Positions 55,546 to 64,000 of a DNA stretch of 64,000 nucleotides are shown here, one piece after another. Origin of the DNA: Macrotis lagotis. Its lineage: Eukaryota; Chordata; Mammalia; Peramelemorphia; Peramelidae. The notes beneath the pieces were generated by a model. The model was given only the letters and a program-made list of their open reading frames with translations. It was not told the DNA's origin and ran no database searches. Location of the stretch: contig NC_133666.1 of the NCBI RefSeq assembly GCF_037893015.1, positions 626,536,310-626,600,309 of the forward strand, read 5' to 3'. How positions within the stretch are numbered: position 1 is the stretch's first letter; every line of letters starts with the position of its first letter. The translations under genes were made by a program, and so were the position numbers.

Positions 55546-55869
55546 TACTAGATGGTGAAAAAAAAAATGTTTTATTAGCTCCTGGTCTAAAAAAGAGTTA
55601 GTACAAAAGACACTAACAAAGCAAAATGATTTATTCCTGGCAGTGGTTGAAGCAGACACTTCTATAAGCTTCTAGGTGGGAAGGAAGAGAAAGATGGTAC
55701 CAGCAGTCCTCTCCCCACACTCAGATCAATACATGGTCATGAGCCTGGAACAGCTATTTTCTCAATTGGGTCTATTTTTTCCTGCAAAAGCAGGTGAGTG
55801 TGTATTAGATAACAGCTATGTACTTGTGAGCTTTAAAAATTTAGAAGCCCCTAGAATTTGCCAGCAATC

Positions 55870-56160
55870 AACCTCTTCATAAATGGGTTTTTATTGATTG
55901 AGCAATTGATATATGGGAAACTATGGTTGCCTTCCTGTGGATGCCCAGATTTGTGTCATCTGTAAATTGGAAAAATATGCCGGCTGCATCTTTAAGCCAG
56001 TGATTGAAAATGTGAAACAGTACAGGGCCCAAGACAGCTTCTTGGGTTACTTCAATGAGACAAGTTGACATGGCATCGTTACTAACTACTCTATGAGTCT
56101 GTCCAGATGACAGATCTTAATTCATCTTACAGTTCTCATATTTCAATTCCAGCTCTGGAT
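55870..56160 (-). mobile_element. CR1/L3-like LINE reverse-transcriptase fragment
   Basis: Minus frame 56071-55877 contains GPVLFHIF and FQFTDDTNLG, the RT fingerprint (FADDT-type) of CR1/L3 LINEs. Confidence 0.6.
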
Positions 56161-56379
56161 GGAAGAACTCGACCCTCCTGTGGGAGAATGTAGAAATCAT
56201 GGGCCTCCCTGCAGTAGAAGATACTATCTTTCCCCTAGCCTAGTCCAGTAGTTTATGAATTCCATTCATCCTGAAGCAGGGATTGCTATGATCTACAGCC
56301 CAATTGAGGCTTCCCTTCTTCCACTTTCACAGCCAAACATCAAGAGCAGCTGAAACAATTCCCACCTGGCCAGAATCTA

Positions 56380-56800
56380 AAAAACCTGACCTGGAAGGGA
56401 TATCAGAAGCCATGTAATCTAATACCTTCCTGGACATCTATGGCCCATTGGAGTTCTTCAGTCCTTTGTTGTAAGACCACTGATGAGCGGAAAGCCACTG
56501 TTTTAAGTAATCCATTTCTCTTTGGTATAGTGCTGTTTGTTAGGAAGCTTTTTAGCTTAAATCTGTGGCTCAGCCTCCCAGGGATCCTAATTCTACCCCC
56601 TCAGGCTGTAAAATATAATCCTTCCATAGTGGACCTCAGATGCTTGAAAACAGTTGTCCTCGGGAATCTGTTCTACAGGTTAGTTCCTGCACACCCAATT
56701 CTACACACCCAATTCCTGCACCTGGTACTTATCTTATGTGATCTTAAACTTTTCACCTCCCTGGGATGGACTCCAATAGTATTCTTCCCAACCAGGACTG
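56380..56800 (+). mobile_element. CR1/L3-like 3' end
   Basis: acctggaagggatatcagaa, ggagttcttcagtcctttgt, acagttgtcctcgggaatct; typical old 3'UTR phrases. Confidence 0.45.
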
Positions 56801-56802
56801 AC

Positions 56803-56846
56803 CCCAGTATGAAGGACTATCAGCCCCAGTATGAAGGACTATCATC
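56803..56846 (+). repeat. Tandem duplication, about 20 bp x 2
   Basis: ccccagtatgaaggactatc appears twice in direct succession. Confidence 0.9.
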
Positions 56847-56994
56847 ACCTCCCAAGACCTGGCCACTCTTGCCTCATCAGTGCCCCTGAATCATATTCGA
56901 ATTTCACCTTTCCCAGATGCCCAGAGTCAGGGTGAGGTCCAGTCCTGGACACCACAGGATTTTATAGTTATCTTAGTTCAGCCTACCCTAAGAG

Positions 56995-57125
56995 GCAGGT
57001 CATCAGAAAACCCATTTTGCAGATGAGGAAACTGAGGTAGACAGAAGTTAAATAGTCAAATGTCAGAAACTAGATTTAAACCCAGGTCTCCCTGACTTCG
57101 AGCCAGTGCTTTATCCATTCATTAT
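56995..57125 (-). mobile_element. MIR-like fragment
   Basis: ttgcagatgaggaaactgag, aacccaggtctccctgactt and gccagtgctttatccattca in reverse MIR order. Confidence 0.65.
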
Positions 57126-57129
57126 TTAA

Positions 57130-58737
57130 CAGCTGCTTGCCTGGAAGGAGCTTTCCATATCTTTTGATGCTGCTCTAAGCATGGAAACACAGTTCTGAGA
57201 GTCACGAACCTAAGGCTAGTAGATTGATTGGGCAAGGGAGTACAGTGAACTAAAGTCAATCTGGTATTTGCCCTCTGTCACCAGTAGGGTAAGCTTACTG
57301 TGAGAGTATGTGTGGCACCAAGCTGCCTGAGGTCTGCCCAGGTCAGAAATAAAGGTCAAACCTTCTTGACCAATCAGCAGAGGAATCTGGCCATTTGTGT
57401 GGTTACTGTACATATAGCCTGGTCAAGATAAGGAGAGCCAGGCTCCAGGGGGAAAAAAAAGTCGAAAATATGGATCAAGCTGGTTTTGGCCTGTTCGGTT
57501 TAGTGGATGGGGTGGAGTATGGTATGTTGAGCTGGAAAGAGCACTATTGTTACCAGACTTAGAACTTGTGTGAATCCAAGGTACGGAACACTCTAATCAA
57601 AGGTTCTTGGCAGCCCCATGTGGAGTTTTGCTTTCAGTTCTGGGTGACCTATAGGATTGTAGATTTTGAGCTGGAAGCTGCCTGAAAAATCATCTACTGT
57701 ACCTCCAATTCATAAATTAGGGAAGTGAAGTAATTTGCCTAAGGTAGGGAATGGAAGAGTAAGGATCTGAGAGCCTGGGGCACTGCTACTATATTATTTG
57801 GCTTTCTCAATTCTAGGAAGGAATTGACAAAGTCAAGGGCATCCTGGGAAGATGACCAAGGGGGAACAGGACAAGGACTAGAGATAGGTGACATCCTTTG
57901 CACATGACTGAAGGGCGGTCCTATCCTAGAGAGAAAACTTAGAGGGCACATGATCACTGCAAACACTTCATTTAGATCAAAGGGCTGGCACATGGAGAAG
58001 ACTTACAGGCAAAAAAGTAAGAGTTACAGAAAAGTTAGATTTAAGCTTTATAAGGAATATGCCCCAGATTAGATCAAGAATAAAAAGTAGTGACTTTGAG
58101 GGGATAGTTAAGGGGGGGGGGGAGGGTATAGAGTAGAGGATTTCTCCTCAATGGAGGGCTCCTAAACAAGGCTGATCATTTTTTAGAAATATCACATTCT
58201 TGCTCAGGTATGCACTGGGCTATTGGTAACCCAATTGTCAGTTGTCTCTGGCAGCCTAATCCCTGGACTAGGTTGGGGGGGTGGGAGGACAGGGGGAAGG
58301 TGGCAGCCTTTGACTTCTGGTCACATGTCCCCTGGCTGATTTTCTTAACGAACCCCAATCTTGTCTTTTTCTGCAGGGTCCTGGGATTAGAGGCTAACTG
58401 TAGCTCTGGTGGGGCCCTAAAGAGAATAAAGGCAGAAAAAAAGGTGGGTCCTGGACATTCAGAGATATGACCCTGTCTTTCCCACCCAAAAAGTGAGGTC
58501 TGGCCCAAGCTCCCCAACACTAGACAGCCTGCCACCTGGTGGCCCCACCAAGGTCCTACATGCATCACCATCCCCCTTCCCCTTTTCTTGTCCGGTAGCT
58601 TTCCAGAGAGGACATGGAGACCAAAGTATGGGGGCACCAGGGATCATGTTGGTGTCAGTGCCTTGGCCCAGCCCGCCAGCTCTCCCTCAGCCTCAGAGAG
58701 GTCCAAGCCTGGGGCCCCTTCCAGCCAGGAGAGCCAG
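57130..58737. other. Region 3' of RGL3, including its 3'UTR; no separate gene
   Basis: Minus-strand 3'UTR of RGL3 should begin at 58737 and run left. I found no AATAAA or ATTAAA on the minus strand nearby; TATAAA (near 58045) is the best weak candidate. A strong reverse CTCF-like motif lies at 58529-58546. The rest is unique-looking or weakly repeat-like. Confidence 0.5.
58529..58546 (-). promoter_or_regulatory. CTCF-like motif, reverse
   Basis: On the minus strand GGGCCACCAGGTGGCAGG, an excellent match to the CTCF core with its flank. It sits in or near the RGL3 3'UTR. Confidence 0.6.
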
Positions 58738-61700
58738 TCATCTGGGTGGGGACTGCGCCCCCTCCTTTTTCCTCAGCACGAAATCCCCGGGGCTAGCTGG
58801 GCTCATGGCGTAGAACACGTTGGCGTTGTCTGGGATCAGGAGCTCTGCGGGTGGAAGGCCCACATGGAATCAGATTGCAGCTACTTGGCACATTTCCCCT
58901 GTCTGCCTTTCCTTCCTCTGTGCATTTACTATTTTTTTTTCTTACGTAATAGGGAAGTGGGGTCAGAGGATCATAGAGATTTAGAGCTGAAGGGACCTGT
59001 GACCTCTCATTGGACAGAGGAGAGAACTGAGGCAGGATGGGGAGGGGGAGCAAGGTCATAAATGTCAGTAGCAGAACCATCCTTCGAAGCCAGGTGGGTC
59101 CTCAGACCCCAGGTCTGGGGCACCATGCCCACCTCTGCACAAAAAGCATTAGTGATTGGCGACTAACTCCCTTCCCTTCTTAACCCCACCCAGTCAGAAG
59201 CAGCTTTTTTGCCAGAATTGTTTGCCCTTCATTTTCTCAATCTTGAGGTTCCAGAGAAGGGAAGGGCAAGACTGGGATAGCCTCCTAAGAGGGTTAGCGA
59301 AAAAGGGAAAGCTGTTTGGGGTTCTGCCAAGGGAGAGCTGGAGTCCTTGTGTCCTCCTCCCTTGGATCCTCAGCCACCACCCTATGGCCTGGGGTCACCA
59401 CAGTCCCTGGGGCTTTCATACTCACTCACCCCGGTCCCCAGGCAGGACCTGGAACAGCTGATAGTCACGGGGCTGTGGCTGCTCCAGGTGCAGTTTCTGA
59501 AGGGCTCGAAGAACCACACCTGGGACCTTGTCCTGGCTAGTGAGCTGGGGGGGATAGGGTGAAGAAAGAATTCATGAGAAAGAAACTTTAGTGGGGGAGG
59601 TGCCAGGGTGCCAGTGAGTGGAGGGAGGGATCAGTGAGAGTGATGGGAGGCTGCCCCTGGGCTGAGAAAGTCCTAAGTGTGGAGACAACCTTCCCTCCCA
59701 CTTCTGTTCTCCCTTTACTGTAGTACTACAGCCCCTGCTCTTCCTCCTCACCAAAATGCTCCGATAAAGGTTCCCAGGGTCATGGTCAATGCTGACTCTG
59801 ATGACACAGGCATCCGGAGTCTGCTGCCCTGGATAGGAAGTTCGGGCACTGCTCCCAGGGGAGGGTGGGGTCTGCTGTAGCTCGGGAGCCTCGGTTCCCA
59901 GAGGCAGCTCTAGGATGCTCTGGGCAGGGGAAGAAGTTATGGTGACCAACAGTGTCTAACACACCTCTTAGCTACAGTCACATCAATATATCCAAGACCT
60001 CTCCCCCCCCACCCCCCATCCCCATGTATAAGTCATCCCCATCATATATGGGGGGAATGATTTCCAGTTCTTTCATTTGAGCCCCTTCGCACCTCCCACC
60101 CACATCAGGATGAAACTCCCCCATTTTACACAAGAGAAATCTGAAAGCCAGAGAAGAGAAATGATTTGCTCAGTGTAGAGTCAAGACTAGAACCAGGTCT
60201 CCTGACTTGCAGTCTAAGTACAGTTTTCCTTGTACTCTGGCTGCCTCTTCATACGGACACGAATAAGGGTCAAGGTGTCCCACTGCATCCAGGGCCATCT
60301 CCAGCCGTCCTGATCCACATCTGGCTCCTGGGCCCAGATGGCTTTGGAGTAAAGAATGAGGCTGGCGGTTTTACACAGCCCTACTTGAATGCGTGGTAGC
60401 ACTTCCCTGACGCCATGATCCTCTTCCAGAACACAGACACACACTATCGTACACAATTGAGCTCATGCACCTTGTAACTCAGATTAGTTGCCCCTGGGGA
60501 TGGAGGAGGGCTGAGGGTCAGGGGGTCCCCATCTCCAGGGCTGGGTGGATAGGAACCTGAAGAAAGACTGTGGGAGACAAGGAAACCAAAGATGGCATTG
60601 TTCACTTAATCCAGATCCTAAACTTGTCCTCCAACCCTTATCCTTCTCCATTGTGTCTTACCTGGGGCTGGGAGAGGGGGGGTCCCCAGGTGGGTGGCTG
60701 GGAGAAGAGCTCTTTTCCCTAGATAGCTTCCTAAGAATTGGGAAAGAGGTGTCAGATATGGCTTCAAGGGGATCCCATGTTCTCTTAGTCCCTCCCCTTC
60801 CCCCATAATGTCATCATTCTTCTACCCTAAGATTAAAATTGACTCACGCACTAAGTCTCTTGGTAAGACTTATCCGTCGCCGGATCCTGGGGGAACTGGG
60901 ACAGGAAGCAGCTGGGGGTTCAATAACCCGGGATAGGCGGTAACTGGGGGTGGAAATCAGAGACTGGGTTGGAATCTGAAAAATGAAAATGGGGGCCAGA
61001 GGGATAGGGCCGGGTGATAAAGAATGTGTCAGAGGAATGAGACTGAGAAACATGAGTCAATTAATTAATTTAACAAGCATCCAATTATCATGCTTTACCT
61101 CTGCCCCAACCCTTCAGTTTTCTTTGCTGTCAGTATACTAAGTCAATGATTTAAGGAGTCATCCCTACACTCCAACCTTAGTAAGGAAATCTCTAATCCC
61201 TGCACCACACCATGTCCCTTGCTTACAATATTCATCCCTTACCTTTTTCCTGTTGAATTCCTGTTCATCCATTAAAGCTAAGCTCAAATGCCACTTCTTC
61301 CAGGAAGTCCTTCTTCAATCAATTCCTTCTTTATACCTTACACAGTATGGTGCCTGAATCTCTCTTATGTAAATCATATTTGTGATCTGTATTTCTATCA
61401 TATCCCTATACAAGACTGTGAGCTCAATGAGAGTTGTTTGTCTTTCATTCTCAAAAAGAATCTTGACATCAAGGAGTCCATGAGAGAAGGAAGCATGTCT
61501 TATCTAAGCCTACCTAGAGCCTAGTACAGGGTTTTGCACACAGAAGACATTTAATCAATGCTTGCTTAACCAAATTGTGCTTAGGAAGACAGGCAGTGTG
61601 GGGATAAGGGGTAGAGAAACAGCCCAGAAACTTAGTCACAGAAACACACTAGCTCTGTTAACCCTGGGCAATTTATTTTACATCTCCTTGCTTTCAGACA

Positions 61701-63984
61701 ACTCTTGAGATTTATAAACTGCAGCGTAAATGCTGATCTGCATTGATAGAGGGGCTTTCCTCTCTGGAAGTACCCTATACCAACAAAATCCTGAATCTGG
61801 TCAACAAAAACAAAGACCATTTAGGAAGAGTGACTTCTTCTGTACAAGACACTGAGGGACAGATAGAAGACAGAGATCATTCTAAAGAACCTTATGATCT
61901 TATAAGAGGTTAAGTGCACTAGAGAGGACCAGGCAGGCAACATGTTCTTCGAAATGTGAGAGGGCAGAAAACACCTAGCTAGAGAGATCCAAGAAGACTT
62001 CTACAAGGAGATCTAGGGGATTCCCACATCCCCAGAAGGGGATAAGGAGAGAAGGAATCTAAACCTCAACTTGAGCAAAGGCATGGAGACCAGAAGGAAC
62101 CCAGCAAGAATGGGGGGATGAAGAAGCCTGGTTTAAGTAATAGGAGATGAATAGTGGGAGCTACTGTTGAATATAGGTAGATTGGAGCTAGGAGCAAGAG
62201 TTTGGACTGAATTCAAAGATTGTCTAGGAGTTTATTCTGGAGGCAGGTTAGAGATGGCAGAGGCAGGTTGTGCATCACTGAGTAGAGAAGGTGGAAGCAG
62301 GGGATGTGACATGTCACCTCTGCTCCTCACTGAGGGGGCGCTGGGCATGGAAGGCAGCAAGGACAGGTGGCCTTGATGGCAGGCTATAGCTCACACATCG
62401 ACGCTGAAGGTGCTGGATCCGGGACAGGATCTCCCACTCCTTGGAAAAGGGAGGCAGGGTTCTTTCTGCTGGAGCCTCCCTCCCTCTCATCCCCCATCTC
62501 CTATTCATCCCCCCTCCTACCTATGCCCCATTTTCCCCCTTCATGCCCCAGCACATCCCCTTTCCCCTTCTGCCCAGGCCCCTTTACCTTCCGACGCTTC
62601 TCAAAGTTGATAAGCTCTCCCTAGGGGTAGTGGAGGGGAAGCAATCCTGAGCCCAAAACTGAGCTCAGAGTTCCCAAGATGACAAAAGATAACAGGATTA
62701 TAGGACTTAAAGCTAGAAAGGCTAAAATTTATAGAGGAAGAACCTGAGGCTCAACAAGGGGGATGGAATTACCTAAAGATACAATTAAAAACAAAGTTGG
62801 TTTTGGATTCACACCAGGGTCTTACTCCAGATCCAATGCAGTGGGGCAGGGAGGGAATGTCCTAGGCTTCTAGAAAGGTTTCAGGAGCAAGGATGACAAT
62901 GAAAGGACAGGGGAGATTGAGGTTAAACTTTCACCTCCAGTAGGTCAGGCAAGGCTGTGTCCAACATGACCAGGTCAGTGAGGAAGGTGCCCAGATAAGG
63001 GATTGGACCTGGGGGCACTTGCTGGAATAGATTAGAAATTTGATCAGTTCCCCTGAATATGATTGTCCCACAACCCTGGTCCCACTGGTTCCATCATGTC
63101 TCCCAGTTCTATATCCACCCCTCCCCCCAGAACCAATTCTTTGTAGCCCCTTCCTCAGGTTTAATAGTTTTTTTGGGGGGGGGTTTGTTTTGTTTTTTTT
63201 TACCAAGGGAGGGACTCCTGGCGCTGTCTCCTCTTCAGGAGAAGTCAAAGGGACTTCTTCCTGGAGTAGAAATGGTAAAGAAAGAACTCAAAGGATAAGA
63301 GTCCCTGTTTCTGATCACCAGACCAGAACCCCCACCCCAAAGGAAGCAAATCTGTGTTTTGTGGAATCAAGGTTTAGCCACAAAGACAAGAATTTCAGGC
63401 ACTGAAGGAAGAGATCCCCTTAGTGGAGAAACCAAAAACAGTTTAGGAGCAGATGAAAACTTTTTAAGTGTCCCCTTTCAAAGGGTCAAATGAGATGAAA
63501 GAAACACGAGGAATGAGGGCTTGTCAACTAAGGGATGCTAAGGTATTAAGACTGAGTTTCAGTGCAGGATACTGGGGAAATAGTAACTTTTCCGCTTGGC
63601 TTTACTTTCCTTCTAGGAAAGTCCCAGATCCTCCTCTTCTTCTAGCTAGGTTGTTTCAAACTGAAGACTACTGGTTAAATGCCCTGCTAGGCCTGTGTTT
63701 GGTGTTATATGCCTCCAGACTCAAGTTAACATACATTTATTAAGCAGCTACTATATGCTAATCTGAAAAAGCTAAGCCTGGAATAAGGTGATAGCTCTGG
63801 TAAGACCCTGGGTATGTATCGTCTTCCAGATGTTTCCCTTCCCCATTCAATTTGGATACTCCCACTTCAGGGACCCCAATGTTCAAGGACTTTTTGTACC
63901 TGGGAGAGAATCTCTCGGCTGTTAAGGTGATTGTTCTCATCAGAGAAAATATTGGAGAGTTTCCGGTATATGGACAGTGGCTCC
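58738..63984 (-). CDS. RGL3: RGL3, Ral guanine nucleotide dissociation stimulator-like 3 (last 10 coding exons; gene continues past the right edge)
   Basis: Exons in transcript order: 63984-63900, 63021-62935, 62620-62588, 62439-62318, 60943-60848, 60730-60662, 60540-60471, 59919-59752, 59544-59430, 58844-58738; 316 codons to TGA, all in phase. RGL3 is a Ras/Rap effector that activates Ral GTPases. The first exons give the C-terminal half of the CDC25-type RasGEF domain ([76 protein letters not shown]). A Ser/Pro-rich linker follows, then the Ras-association domain ([78 protein letters not shown]). For 60471-60540 a second acceptor 17 nt upstream exists but breaks phase. Position beside EPOR, same strand, is as in human. 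Confidence 0.95.
60240..60440 (+). mobile_element. Longer marsupial SINE subtype in RGL3 intron
   Basis: gcatccagggccatctccag, tggctcctgggcccagatgg, gaggctggcggttttacaca; 3' part of the same subtype as 31108-31370, ending close to the exon at 60471. Confidence 0.65.
61180..61570 (+). mobile_element. L2 LINE 3' end in RGL3 intron
   Basis: aagctcaaatgccacttctt, caggaagtccttcttcaatc, tttgcacacagaagacattt, aatcaatgcttgc: L2 ORF2 end and 3'UTR, sense orientation, antisense to RGL3. Confidence 0.75.
62695..62850 (-). mobile_element. MIR-like fragment in RGL3 intron
   Basis: aacctgaggctcaacaaggg, ttggattcacaccagggtct and ccagatccaatgcagtgggg in reverse MIR order. Confidence 0.45.
63022..63899 (-). 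other. RGL3 intron without recognised elements
   Basis: About 880 bp between two phase-checked exons. It contains a T/G homopolymer patch near 63168-63200 and no further exon that fits the frame. Confidence 0.6.
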
Positions 63985-64000
63985 CTGGGAAGGAAAGACA

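Noticed and set aside
58176-58647. Open frames 3' of RGL3 on both strands
   Set aside because: No match to RGL3 or other proteins, no splice context; lies in the expected 3'UTR.
60541-60557. Upstream acceptor for the RGL3 exon ending at 60471
   Set aside because: It would add 17 nt and shift the frame to a stop; the acceptor after cacccag keeps phase with both neighbours.
60944-60975. Earlier acceptor for the RGL3 exon at 60848-60943
   Set aside because: In frame on its own but out of phase with the previous exon; the acceptor at 60944-60945 restores [14 protein letters not shown].
1-64000. CRISPR arrays, bacterial operons, tRNA or rRNA genes
   Set aside because: None seen; tRNA-like heads belong to SINEs.

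Overview
The window is nuclear DNA of a marsupial. No bacterial-style operons occur; the genes are intron-split with GT/AG borders. The intergenic and intronic space is packed with marsupial repeats: a tRNA-type SINE with the 'ggctaggtggcgcagtgg' head and '...cttaaccccatttgccttgcaaaa' tail, MIR/MAR-type CORE-SINEs, L2, L1, a HAL1-like half-LINE, BovB and a second RTE-like LINE. The SINE subtype makes me favour an Australian dasyurid-like species over the opossum, but that is a guess.

Gene order matches human 19p13.2: PLPPR2 (3' end, +, 164-959) - SWSAP1 (+, 32546-39734) - EPOR (-, 40709-46485) - RGL3 (3' half, -, 58738-63984). PLPPR2 and SWSAP1 read rightwards; EPOR and RGL3 read leftwards. 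SWSAP1 and EPOR meet tail to tail, with their poly(A) signals about 390 bp apart. The full coding sequences of SWSAP1 (251 aa, 2 exons) and EPOR (533 aa, 8 exons) are recovered in frame with consistent splice phases. The last ten coding exons of RGL3 (316 aa) are present, and the gene runs off the right edge.

The most notable element is at 4899-4980: a hairpin nearly identical to pre-miR-137, with both arms recognisable and an intact seed. It lies between PLPPR2 and SWSAP1, about 1.2 kb downstream of a CpG island (3225-3720) that has no protein-coding gene of its own. Human miR-137 is at 1p21.3 close to PLPPR4/PLPPR5. A miR-137-type gene beside PLPPR2 therefore looks like the genome-duplication twin of MIR137, kept in this marsupial; I know of no human counterpart at this locus.

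Region by region: 1-2.4 kb, PLPPR2 tail and 3'UTR; 3.2-5.0 kb, CpG island and miR-137-like hairpin; 5.1-32.3 kb, gene desert of repeats (HAL1 at 15.7-18.5 kb, BovB at 19.4-21.0 kb, RTE-like LINE at 22.1-24.0 kb, a short Ty3/Gypsy-like fossil at 12.7 kb); 32.3-40.1 kb, SWSAP1 with a 6.4-kb repeat-filled intron; 40.4-46.8 kb, EPOR with a GATA/GC-box promoter; 46.8-58.7 kb, repeats (L2, L1, CR1-like); 58.7-64 kb, RGL3. Three strong CTCF-like motifs (two forward at 8.36 and 24.65 kb, one reverse at 58.54 kb) flank SWSAP1-EPOR in convergent orientation. The genes do not form one pathway: RAD51-paralog recombination (SWSAP1), erythropoietin signalling (EPOR), Ral GTPase activation (RGL3) and a neuronal membrane protein (PLPPR2) are neighbours by ancient synteny.
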